In this document: positions 53,971-62,419 of the stretch, piece by piece
Layout of the letters: each line of letters opens with the position of its first letter
Position numbering within the stretch: position 1 is the first letter of the stretch
Assembly: GCF_021530565.1 (NCBI RefSeq)
Contig: NZ_JAKGBI010000018.1
Location: forward strand, 1 to 64,000
Direction: 5' to 3'
Length of the DNA stretch: 64,000 bases
DNA from: Pseudoalteromonas sp. SMS1
Lineage (GTDB): Bacteria; Pseudomonadota; Gammaproteobacteria; Enterobacterales; Alteromonadaceae
Position numbers and translations under genes: made by a program
Notes under the pieces: model-generated
What the model saw: the letters and a program-made list of their open reading frames with translations, nothing else
What the model was told of the DNA's origin: nothing
Databases searched by the model: none

Positions 53971-54750
53971 ATGGAAATTCTTTTTTCTGAATTGATGCAA
54001 GGGTTGAGCGATTACGTACTGCCTTTAATACGCATTAGCTCAATGATTATGGTCATGGCAGGCCTTGGTGCGCAAAGTGTGTCGAAACGTATAAAAATTT
54101 GTTTAGCGATTGTGGTGACGTTTGTTGTTGCACCAGGCATTCCTCAATCACAGTTCACAGACTTATTTTCATTTCAAATGATTTTGGTGGTCATTCAAGA
54201 AATGATCATTGGCATTGCCATCGGTTTTGCGTCATTACTTTTGCTTAATACCTTCATTCTTGCAGGTCAAATCTTAGCAATGCAAACAGGATTAGGTTTC
54301 GCATCAGTTGTTGACCCATCAAATGGCTTGAGTGTGCCAGCAGTCGGCCAGTTTTACTTGATACTCGCTACATTGCTGTTCTTTGTCTTTAATGGCCATT
54401 TAATGATGATCCAAATGATCGTATTTAGCTTTCAATCATGGCCAATCGGTGGTAACTGGTGGCATGCAGATAACTATTGGCAAATTGTGACCTGGGGATC
54501 ATGGTTGTTTGCGACGGCACTTGCATTATCTTTGGCCCCACTCACTGCGATGTTAGTCATCAATTTAGCATTTGGTATCATGACGCGTGCGGCGCCGCAA
54601 ATGAATATTTTCTCTGTGGGCTTTGCATTTACGCTCGTGGCAGGTCTCACGATCATCTGGGCGACGTTGGGGAATTTTACAATGCAGTATGAGTTCCAGT
54701 GGCTTAAAATGACCGAGCTGATGTGTAACTTAGTTGGTTGCACGGTATAG
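53971..54750 (+). CDS. fliR: Flagellar biosynthetic protein FliR
   Basis: FliR completes the FliPQR export gate. The 259-residue protein has about six membrane segments and the family stretches RISSMIMVMAGLGAQSVSKR and QTGLGFASVVDPSNGLSVP. The ATG at 53971 follows the fliQ stop directly; an upstream TTG at 53959 lies in fliQ and is not used. Confidence 0.95.
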   Translation: MEILFSELMQGLSDYVLPLIRISSMIMVMAGLGAQSVSKRIKICLAIVVTFVVAPGIPQSQFTDLFSFQMILVVIQEMIIGIAIGFASLLLLNTFILAGQILAMQTGLGFASVVDPSNGLSVPAVGQFYLILATLLFFVFNGHLMMIQMIVFSFQSWPIGGNWWHADNYWQIVTWGSWLFATALALSLAPLTAMLVINLAFGIMTRAAPQMNIFSVGFAFTLVAGLTIIWATLGNFTMQYEFQWLKMTELMCNLVGCTV

Positions 54751-54759
54751 GAGGCAGCA

Positions 54760-55890
54760 ATGGCTGAAGATTCGGGTCAAGAACGTACCGAAGAACCCAC
54801 CGCAAAAAAGATCAGCGACGCCAGAAAAAAAGGTCAGGTTGCGCGCTCAAAGGAATTGGGTACAACCTTCGTACTCATTTTTTCTGCAGTGGCGTTGATC
54901 TTATACGGCGCCGATATTGCTAAGGGCCTGTTTAACATTATGGGTCGTATGCTGACTCTGAATCGCAATGAGACCTACGATACGACCAAGATGTTTTCGG
55001 TGTGGGGGGAGGCTTTCTCTGAATTATTTTTTCCTATGTCTATGTTTGTTTTGATTATTCTTGTTGCTGGAGTGATCGGGAATACATTGTTGGGCGGCTT
55101 TAATTTTAGCTGGCAAGCTGCGGCGCCTAAGGCGAGTAAAATGTCGCCGATGAAAGGCATTAAAAGGATGTTCGGAACACAAGCAGCCGTAGAGCTCGTC
55201 AAATCAATCTTGAAATTTTTACTCGTTGCCGGGTTTGCCATTTTATGTATTAAATGGATGTTTTACGACATCCTTCATTTAAGTATTGAATCAGCGCCTG
55301 GCAACGTTATTCATGCCTTAGAAATACTTGCCTGGCTCTTTCTAGCGCTCAGTTGCACAATGATTGTGATTTCAGCCATTGATGCCCCATATCAGAGTTA
55401 TAACCACAATAAGCAACTGAAAATGACACTTCAAGAAGTGAAAGATGAGTATAAAAACTCTGAAGGTGACCCTCAGATTAAGGCACGTATCCGAAGAACT
55501 CAACGCGAAATGTCACAGCGTAGGATGATGCAAGATGTGCCTGATGCGGATGTAGTGGTAACGAACCCAACACACTACTCGGTTGCACTAAAGTATGATT
55601 CTGAAAAAGCGGGCGTACCAATTGTGCTCGCAAAAGGTGTCGATGAGCTGGCCATGCAAATTAGAAAGGTCGCGAAGGGAAATGAGGTCCCAATTGTTGA
55701 GTCTCCTGTACTTACACGCTCTCTTTATCACACTACAGAAGTGGGCGATCAGATACCAGATCAATTGTTCACAGCCGTCGCTCAAGTATTGGCTTATGTG
55801 TTCCAGCTTAAAAAGTTTAATAAGGGCCGTGGCCGCAGACCTACGGCACTCAGTAAAGACTTACCCATACCAGACGATATGAAGCACTAA
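54760..55890 (+). CDS. flhB: Flagellar export switch protein FlhB
   Basis: FlhB switches export from rod/hook to filament substrates. The 376-residue protein has an N-terminal QERTEEPTAKKISDARKKGQ, four membrane segments and the autocleavage motif NPTH at residues 269-272 (VVVTNPTHYSVALKYD). AGGAGG precedes its ATG. It is the last gene before the flhA sigma-54 promoter. Confidence 0.97.
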   Translation: MAEDSGQERTEEPTAKKISDARKKGQVARSKELGTTFVLIFSAVALILYGADIAKGLFNIMGRMLTLNRNETYDTTKMFSVWGEAFSELFFPMSMFVLIILVAGVIGNTLLGGFNFSWQAAAPKASKMSPMKGIKRMFGTQAAVELVKSILKFLLVAGFAILCIKWMFYDILHLSIESAPGNVIHALEILAWLFLALSCTMIVISAIDAPYQSYNHNKQLKMTLQEVKDEYKNSEGDPQIKARIRRTQREMSQRRMMQDVPDADVVVTNPTHYSVALKYDSEKAGVPIVLAKGVDELAMQIRKVAKGNEVPIVESPVLTRSLYHTTEVGDQIPDQLFTAVAQVLAYVFQLKKFNKGRGRRPTALSKDLPIPDDMKH

Positions 55891-55893
55891 TAG

Positions 55894-55910
55894 TTGGAAT
55901 GAAGATTGCT
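55894..55910 (+). promoter_or_regulatory. Sigma-54 promoter of flhA operon
   Basis: TTGGAATGAAGATTGCTTT holds GG at 55896-55897 and GC at 55908-55909, 10 bases apart. It lies 39 bases before flhA and probably drives flhA-flhF-flhG-fliA-cheYZA. Confidence 0.82.
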
Positions 55911-55948
55911 TTAACTTACCTGCGTCAATAAATTGAAGTTGATAAGTT

Positions 55949-58048
55949 ATGGATTTTAAAGCGGTTCTACAACAAATAAATCGAGACAAAAAAGAATATG
56001 CTAAAGGCATTGGTACGCCGTTACTGGTACTTGCAGCTTTAGCGATGGTTATTTTACCGATGCCCCCATTCTTGCTGGATATATTGTTTTCTTTCAATAT
56101 AGCCTTGGCGCTCGTTGTGTTGTTGGTAACCGTTTACACAATGAAGCCTCTGGAATTTGGCATGTTTCCGGCGGTCTTGCTTATCGCAACGATAATGAGA
56201 CTGGCTTTGAATGTGGCGAGTACCCGAGTTGTTTTGCTTGAAGGGCATAATGGTGGCGACGCAGCCGGTAAAGTCATTGAAGCATTCGGTTCGGTTGTAA
56301 TTGGTGGTAATTATGCTGTGGGTCTTGTTGTTTTCCTCATCCTCATCATTATCAACTTTGTCGTAATTACCAAGGGTGCTGGCCGTATTTCTGAAGTATC
56401 TGCACGCTTTACATTAGACGCTATGCCCGGCAAACAGATGGCCATTGATGCAGACTTGAATGCCGGTTTTATCTCAGCGGAAGATGCGAGAGCAAGGCGT
56501 GATGAAGTCACAAGGGAAGCAGACTTTTACGGCTCAATGGATGGTGCGAGTAAATTTGTAAAAGGCGATGCAATTGCAGGTATCGTGATCTTGGCAATTA
56601 ATATAATTGGTGGCCTATTTGTTGGTATGGTTCAGCATGATTTAACGTTCTCGCGTGCGATGGAGGTTTATACATTGCTGACAATCGGTGATGGGTTAGT
56701 TGCTCAATTACCTTCGTTACTACTTTCTATTGGTACTGCCATCGTTGTTACCCGCCAAAATGAATCGCACAATATGGGTGAGCAAGTTACTCAACAACTA
56801 GGCAATGAAAAATCTTTATATATCGCATCGGGTATTTTAATTGTAATGGGCTTAGTGCCTGGCATGCCACATGTTGCTTTTTTGGGTTTAGGTATTTTGA
56901 TAGGTGGCCTTGCATACTTTTCTCAACAACATAAAGAAAAAGCTGCCGTCGCGAAAGCTGAAGAGGAAGCGCAAGGCTCCCAAGTCGCCAACAAGCCTCA
57001 AGACCAAAAAGAGCTTGGTTGGGACGATGTACAACCTGTTGATGTGATTGGCCTTGAAGTGGGTTATCGTTTGATTCCTTTAGTTGACCAAGCACAAGGC
57101 GGTGAGTTGTTGAGCCGCATTAAAGGCGTTAGAAAGAAATTGTCTCAGGAATTGGGTTTCCTAGTGCCTCCGGTTCACATTCGAGACAATCTTGAGTTAG
57201 ATCCCAATGCGTACAAAATTACATTAATGGGCGTAGGCTCAGGAGATGGTGAACTTAAGCATGGCGATGAGCTCGCGATTAACCCAGGTCAGGTCTTTGG
57301 TCCAATTCAAGGTGTTGCGACAAAAGATCCGGCATTTGGCTTAGAGGCGGTTTGGATTAAACCTGATCAGAAAGACGAAGCTCATTCTCTTGGCTACACC
57401 GTTGTAGATGCAGCAACGGTGGTTGCGACCCATATTAGCCAACTATTGACTAATAACGCTTCACTACTACTAGGTCATGAAGAAGTTCAAAACTTACTGG
57501 ATATGCTCGCAAAAAGTCATCCGCGTTTAGTGGAAGGATTAGTGCCAGATATACTGCCACTGACAACCATTGTAAAAGTACTACAAAACTTACTCAATGA
57601 GGGGGTTGCAATTAGAGACATGCGTTCAATTGTTCAGACCCTTGTGGAGTATGGCCCTCGTAGCCAAGACCCAGATGTACTGACCGCTGCAGTACGAATT
57701 TCACTGCGCAGATTAATCGTTCAAGATGCGGTTGGTAATGCAGATGAAATACCTGTCATAACATTGGCGCCCGAGTTGGAACAGATGTTGCATCAGTCTC
57801 TTCAGAACGCAGGTGATGAGGGGGCAGGCATTGAGCCAGGCCTTGCGGAGCGACTTCAAGGTTCTTTGAGAGAAGCGCACCAAACGCAAGAAATGCTAGG
57901 CGAGCCGTCCATCTTATTAACCTCAGGTATGTTAAGAAGTGTTTTATCAAGATTTGTCAAACATACGATCCCTGGTTTAAGAGTAATGTCTTATCAGGAA
58001 GTGCCAGATGAAAGACAAATTAAGATCATTAGCTCTGTTGGGCAATAG
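55949..58048 (+). CDS. flhA: Flagellar biosynthesis protein FlhA
   Basis: FlhA is the large export gate protein that docks chaperone-substrate complexes. The 699-residue protein has about eight N-terminal membrane segments (first at about 24-60) and the conserved FHIPEP-region motifs VSARFTLDAMPGKQMAIDADLNAG and ADFYGSMDGASKFVKGDAIAG. A C-terminal cytoplasmic domain from about residue 350 follows. It is first in its operon. Confidence 0.97.
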   Translation: MDFKAVLQQINRDKKEYAKGIGTPLLVLAALAMVILPMPPFLLDILFSFNIALALVVLLVTVYTMKPLEFGMFPAVLLIATIMRLALNVASTRVVLLEGHNGGDAAGKVIEAFGSVVIGGNYAVGLVVFLILIIINFVVITKGAGRISEVSARFTLDAMPGKQMAIDADLNAGFISAEDARARRDEVTREADFYGSMDGASKFVKGDAIAGIVILAINIIGGLFVGMVQHDLTFSRAMEVYTLLTIGDGLVAQLPSLLLSIGTAIVVTRQNESHNMGEQVTQQLGNEKSLYIASGILIVMGLVPGMPHVAFLGLGILIGGLAYFSQQHKEKAAVAKAEEEAQGSQVANKPQDQKELGWDDVQPVDVIGLEVGYRLIPLVDQAQGGELLSRIKGVRKKLSQELGFLVPPVHIRDNLELDPNAYKITLMGVGSGDGELKHGDELAINPGQVFGPIQGVATKDPAFGLEAVWIKPDQKDEAHSLGYTVVDAATVVATHISQLLTNNASLLLGHEEVQNLLDMLAKSHPRLVEGLVPDILPLTTIVKVLQNLLNEGVAIRDMRSIVQTLVEYGPRSQDPDVLTAAVRISLRRLIVQDAVGNADEIPVITLAPELEQMLHQSLQNAGDEGAGIEPGLAERLQGSLREAHQTQEMLGEPSILLTSGMLRSVLSRFVKHTIPGLRVMSYQEVPDERQIKIISSVGQ

Positions 58049-58067
58049 AGGAACGAGGTGCTGAGTC

Positions 58068-59597
58068 ATGAAGATTAAAAGGTTTTTTGCAAAAGATATG
58101 CGTACGGCTTTGAAAGAAGTAAAAGAAGAGTTAGGGGCAGATGCAGTCATTATGTCGAATAAAAAACTCGCTGACGGTGTTGAGATCGTCGCAGCCATTG
58201 ACAATGACAGAGTAGCTGCTCAAGCGCAACCAACTGCTGCACAAACTCAGATTGCACCAGAAGCACAGCAAACTTATAGCCAACCTGCGAGAGTCGTGAA
58301 GCCACAAACGCGTCGTGCCCAAACAGAACCTCAGGCGAGGGTCGCAGATAGCCTAGAAGCACTCCTAGAGCGTCAAGCACCTAAACCTCGTTCTCCAGAG
58401 CTTGCTTCTATGTTTTCTCAATCAGGCATCGACACTGGCGACCTTTTTGCACCAAAAGCAGAGCCAAGCACGGAATTTCAAAAGCCAGACTATCAAGCTG
58501 GTTACCAAAAAAATGACTATCAACAAGCCGAAATGCGGGCGGCTAAACCTCAGGCTGCATCGCGCCCAACACGCGCACCTGAACCAATCGCAGATGATTG
58601 GGGATTTGACGATGATCTTGACGCAGGTTTTGATGCAACGCCAGCAGCAGTAGAGCCCAAGCAAGATGAAATGAGCTCTATGCGAGATGAAATGAACGCA
58701 ATTCGCCAATTGCTCGAATATCAACTATCAGGCTTAATGAAACAAGAAATGGAACGCAGAGACCCAACTAGAGCTTGCCTAGTCGATAGACTTCAAGGTA
58801 TGGGGATCAGTGCAGACGTTGCAGAGCAAATGGCGTGTTTCATTCCCGATGACGTATCTCGCAAAGAAGCTTGGAACGCATTGTTGAATATGGTTGTTAA
58901 TCAGATGCACACAACCAACAATGATATTCTTCGTCAAGGTGGTGTTTACGCCATGGTTGGACCAACCGGTGTTGGTAAGACGACGACAGTTGCTAAATTG
59001 GCCGCATTGGGCGCGCAAAAGTACGGCGCGGATAAAGTTGCCCTAATTACAACAGATACATACAGAATTGGCGCTTACGAGCAGCTAGCAACTTATGGTA
59101 GAATCATTGGCTGTCCGGTTAAGCAAGTAAAAGATGCGAATGAGTTAGCTGAAGTTCTTTATCATTTACGCAATAAGCGTCTAGTATTAATAGACACTGC
59201 GGGTATGAGTCAAAGAGATTTACGCTTGACTGAGCAGCTAAACACATTGATGCGTAGCTCGAGAGTAGATATTCGTAGTTATTTAGTATTAAGTGCAACA
59301 TCTCAGATGCATGTATTGCAAGAGACCGTAAATCACTTTAAAAAGGTGAATCTAAGCGGTTGCATTTTTACAAAACTTGATGAATGTCTAAGTTTGGGCG
59401 AGATTATTAGTATTGCGATTCAAAATCGCTTACCAATAGGGTATCTTACCAACGGACAACGAGTGCCAGAGGACATTCGTGTAGCAAATGCTCAAAAATT
59501 AGTAAAAAAGGCTGAGCAGTTGTATTTAAAAAGAACAAAAGCACAACATTCGCGACGTGAAGCAGTGGCGTCCCAGACAGTAGGAATGTATGATTAA
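58068..59597 (+). CDS. flhF: SRP-like GTPase FlhF, polar flagellum placement
   Basis: FlhF directs the flagellum to the cell pole. The 509-residue protein has the N-terminal RFFAKDMRTALKEVKEELGADAVIMSNK domain. A long Gln/Ala/Pro-rich linker (about 60-190) follows, then an NG GTPase domain with GPTGVGKTT (about 298-306), LIDTAGMSQRD and FTKLDE. Its presence marks this as a polar-type flagellum. It overlaps flhG by 8 bases. Confidence 0.97.
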   Translation: MKIKRFFAKDMRTALKEVKEELGADAVIMSNKKLADGVEIVAAIDNDRVAAQAQPTAAQTQIAPEAQQTYSQPARVVKPQTRRAQTEPQARVADSLEALLERQAPKPRSPELASMFSQSGIDTGDLFAPKAEPSTEFQKPDYQAGYQKNDYQQAEMRAAKPQAASRPTRAPEPIADDWGFDDDLDAGFDATPAAVEPKQDEMSSMRDEMNAIRQLLEYQLSGLMKQEMERRDPTRACLVDRLQGMGISADVAEQMACFIPDDVSRKEAWNALLNMVVNQMHTTNNDILRQGGVYAMVGPTGVGKTTTVAKLAALGAQKYGADKVALITTDTYRIGAYEQLATYGRIIGCPVKQVKDANELAEVLYHLRNKRLVLIDTAGMSQRDLRLTEQLNTLMRSSRVDIRSYLVLSATSQMHVLQETVNHFKKVNLSGCIFTKLDECLSLGEIISIAIQNRLPIGYLTNGQRVPEDIRVANAQKLVKKAEQLYLKRTKAQHSRREAVASQTVGMYD

Positions 59598-60450
59598 TAC
59601 AGTTTTAGATCAAGCAAGTGGCCTGCGTAAGATGAATCAAAAAAGTAACCACGGAGTCAAAGTAATAGCAGTAACTGGTGGTAAAGGCGGAGTCGGTAAG
59701 ACCAACGTTTCATTGAATACTGCGATTGCGCTAGGACAACAGGGCCATAGAGTTTTAGTTTTGGATGCCGACTTAGGTTTGGCTAACTGTGACGTGATGC
59801 TAGGTTTAAGGGTCGAACGCAACTTATCGCATGTATTATCAGGTGAATGTGAACTTGATGAAATTTTAGTTGAGGGACCCGCGGGGATTAGAATCGTTCC
59901 TGCCACATCTGGCTCTCAAAACATGGTTGAATTGAGCCCAGCGGAGCATGCTGGCCTTATCCGTGCCTTCAGTGAACTCAGCAATGACTTTGACGTACTC
60001 ATAGTAGACACTGCTGCAGGTATCTCAGACATGGTGTTGAGTTTCTCTCGTGCGGCGCAAGATGTAATGGTTGTTGTATGTGATGAACCAACATCAATCA
60101 CAGATGCATACGCCTTGATTAAAGTGTTGAGCAGAGAGCATGGCGTCTATAAATTCAAAATCGTAGCCAATATGGTTCGTAGTTTACGAGAAGGCCAAGA
60201 ATTATTTGCTAAACTCTCTAAAGTGACTGACAGGTTTTTAGATGTTGCATTAGAGCTAGTTGCTACGATTCCTTTTGATGAAAACATGCGTAAATCTTCG
60301 AGACGTCAAAAAACCATCGTAGAGCTTTATCCTAACTCTCCGGCGGCCGTGGCCTTTAGAGGTTTGGCGAGTAAAGCTGTAAAGTGGCCGGTTCCGCACC
60401 AACCTTCGGGCCATTTAGAGTTTTTCATTGAGCAATTGGTTAACGGGTAA
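59590..60450 (+). CDS. flhG: MinD-like ATPase FlhG (FleN), flagellar number control
   Basis: FlhG limits flagellar number, opposing FlhF and, in Vibrio and Pseudomonas, restraining FlrA/FleQ. The 286-residue MinD-type ATPase has the N-terminal DQASGLRKMNQ helix, which activates the FlhF GTPase. It also has the deviant Walker A GGKGGVGKTN, VLDADLGLANCDVMLGL and a C-terminal amphipathic membrane helix. It ends 2 bases before fliA. Confidence 0.97.
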   Translation: MINTVLDQASGLRKMNQKSNHGVKVIAVTGGKGGVGKTNVSLNTAIALGQQGHRVLVLDADLGLANCDVMLGLRVERNLSHVLSGECELDEILVEGPAGIRIVPATSGSQNMVELSPAEHAGLIRAFSELSNDFDVLIVDTAAGISDMVLSFSRAAQDVMVVVCDEPTSITDAYALIKVLSREHGVYKFKIVANMVRSLREGQELFAKLSKVTDRFLDVALELVATIPFDENMRKSSRRQKTIVELYPNSPAAVAFRGLASKAVKWPVPHQPSGHLEFFIEQLVNG

Positions 60451-60452
60451 TT

Positions 60453-61187
60453 ATGGCTACACCGGTCAATCGAATGGCGGGATATCAATCTGTGGACCAC
60501 TTAAATAAAGTGGTCGAGCGTCATACACCTTTGGTCAAGAAAGTCGCATGTCACTTACTTGCCAGACTGCCTGCTAGTGTTCAGCTAGATGACCTTGTCC
60601 AGTCAGGCATGATTGGACTAATTGAAGCAACAAAAAACTTTGATGCAAGCAAAGGCGCTAGTTTTGAAACCTTCGCAGGAATCAGAATTCGTGGCGCGAT
60701 GTTGGATGAAATTCGACGTGGTGACTGGGCTCCCCGTTCAGTTCACAAAAATAGCCGTCTAGTCGCAGAAGCTATCGCAGAGCTCGAATCTACCTTAGGC
60801 AGAGAACCTAAAGACACGGAAATTGCTGAAAAACTTGATATTCCTTTAGATGAGTACCATCATATTTTACATGACGTGAATGCAAGTAAAATTATTGGAA
60901 TAGAAGACTTGGGCGTTGACCAAGATGTAATTTCACCTGCAGACAATGATTTAGCGCTAGACAAACCATTCAATAACGTTAAGAATGAGCGCTTTAATGA
61001 GTCGTTGATAGATGCAATAAAAACATTACCAGAAAGAGATTCATTGGTTTTGTCTTTGTATTACAACGATGAAATGAATTTAAAAGAGATTGGCCATATC
61101 TTAGATGTGAGCGAGTCTCGAGTGAGTCAGATTCACGGTCAGGCAATGATTAAACTCAGAGCCAAAATAAATGACTGGATCAATTAG
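60453..61187 (+). CDS. fliA: Flagellar sigma factor FliA (sigma-28)
   Basis: FliA transcribes late flagellar genes. The 244-residue protein has region 2 (LVKKVACHLLARLPASVQLDDLVQSG, FETFAGIRIRGAMLDEIRRGDW), region 3 (SRLVAEAIAELESTLGREPKDTEIA) and region 4 (LPERDSLVLSLYYNDEMNLKEIG, then the HTH LDVSESRVSQIHGQA). Sigma-28 promoters seen before flagellins 1 and 3 are its expected targets here. Confidence 0.97.
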   Translation: MATPVNRMAGYQSVDHLNKVVERHTPLVKKVACHLLARLPASVQLDDLVQSGMIGLIEATKNFDASKGASFETFAGIRIRGAMLDEIRRGDWAPRSVHKNSRLVAEAIAELESTLGREPKDTEIAEKLDIPLDEYHHILHDVNASKIIGIEDLGVDQDVISPADNDLALDKPFNNVKNERFNESLIDAIKTLPERDSLVLSLYYNDEMNLKEIGHILDVSESRVSQIHGQAMIKLRAKINDWIN

Positions 61188-61234
61188 AGTACATTTTAAT
61201 ATTTTTATAGGTTCAAACCTCACCGGAGGAAGTT

Positions 61235-61618
61235 TTGGATAAGAACATGAAAATTCTCGTGGTTGATGATTTCTCTACAATGAGAAGAATAATCAAAAAC
61301 CTGTTGAGAGACTTAGGCTTTACAAATGTTCAAGAGGCTGATGACGGCAGCACTGCGCTTCCGATGTTGCAAAATCAAGAATTTGACTTTGTTGTTACCG
61401 ATTGGAACATGCCTGGCATGCAGGGGATCGATCTACTCAGGGCTATTCGTGCAGACGACAGCCTTAAGCACATCCCTGTCTTGATGGTAACTGCTGAAGC
61501 CAAAAAAGAACAAATCGTAGCGGCTGCGCAAGCTGGTGTGAATGGCTATATTGTTAAACCATTTACAGCTGGAACACTAAAAACCAAGTTAGAAAAAGTT
61601 TTTGAACGCTTAGGCTAG
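61235..61618 (+). CDS. cheY: Chemotaxis response regulator CheY
   Basis: CheY carries the signal from CheA to FliM. The 127-residue receiver domain has the acidic pair in VVDDFSTMRR, the phospho-acceptor in VVTDWNMPGMQG, MVTAEAKKEQI and the KPFTAGTLKTKL Lys. The start is a TTG at 61235, decided by the strong GGAGGA ribosome binding site (61224-61229) five bases upstream. The ATG at 61247 would leave it about 17 bases away. It heads the cheYZA set after fliA. Confidence 0.96.
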   Translation: MDKNMKILVVDDFSTMRRIIKNLLRDLGFTNVQEADDGSTALPMLQNQEFDFVVTDWNMPGMQGIDLLRAIRADDSLKHIPVLMVTAEAKKEQIVAAAQAGVNGYIVKPFTAGTLKTKLEKVFERLG

Positions 61619-61639
61619 CAACGAGTTAAGGATAGGCTT

Positions 61640-62404
61640 ATGTCAGAATCCTCTGCGCCACAAATTACATTAGAGCAAGCTAAACAACTTGTTGAGTATC
61701 TTGAGAATGGTGACCAAGAGAAAGCCGACCAAATTTTAATTGAAGCAACCAATAAAGAGCAATCGGAGTTGTTTGCTGAAGTCGGAAAATTGACACGTCA
61801 ATTGCACGAATCTCTAAAGAACTTTGAGTTAGATACACGGTTGTCAGATCTAACTACTGAGGCTCTTCCAGATGCAAAACAGCGTTTAAATTATGTTATG
61901 GAAATGACAGAAAATGCTGCTAATAAAACAATGGATGCAGTGGAAGCGAGCCTGCCGCTTGCTCAAGAGTTAGCGGACGAGCTCTCAGAGATAAAACCTA
62001 CCTGGGATAGGTTGATGAGTCGTGACATTCAACTTGGAGAGTTTAAATCTCTGTGTCACGACCTAAACGACTTTATGCAATCTTCGCAAGGCCGTACAGA
62101 CGAATTACAGTCGTTGATGACGAATGTTTTAATGGCTCAAGACTATCAGGATTTAACTGGACAAGTCATTCGCCGAGTCATAGAGCTCGTCAGAGAAGTT
62201 GAAGACAGCTTAATACATCTGTTAACCGTATTTGGTACAGCAGAAGTGGGTCAACTTAACACGGCTCCAAAACCACAAGAAGTAGTTGAAACCACTGATG
62301 AACTATCGGGTCCAGAGGGGCCAATCATTGACGCTGAAGAGCGAGACGATGTCGTCTCAGGTCAAGACGAAGTTGATGATCTGTTATCTAGTTTGGGTTT
62401 CTAA
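61640..62404 (+). CDS. cheZ: Chemotaxis phosphatase CheZ
   Basis: CheZ removes phosphate from CheY. The 254-residue protein has a long four-helix-bundle region with the catalytic MAQDYQDLTGQVIRRVI (Asp and Gln of the active face). A linker leads to a C-terminal CheY-binding peptide (QDEVDDLLSSLGF) of the same type as the FliM N-terminus. It is followed by cheA after 15 bases. Confidence 0.97.
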   Translation: MSESSAPQITLEQAKQLVEYLENGDQEKADQILIEATNKEQSELFAEVGKLTRQLHESLKNFELDTRLSDLTTEALPDAKQRLNYVMEMTENAANKTMDAVEASLPLAQELADELSEIKPTWDRLMSRDIQLGEFKSLCHDLNDFMQSSQGRTDELQSLMTNVLMAQDYQDLTGQVIRRVIELVREVEDSLIHLLTVFGTAEVGQLNTAPKPQEVVETTDELSGPEGPIIDAEERDDVVSGQDEVDDLLSSLGF

Positions 62405-62419
62405 TAGGAGAGTATAATA

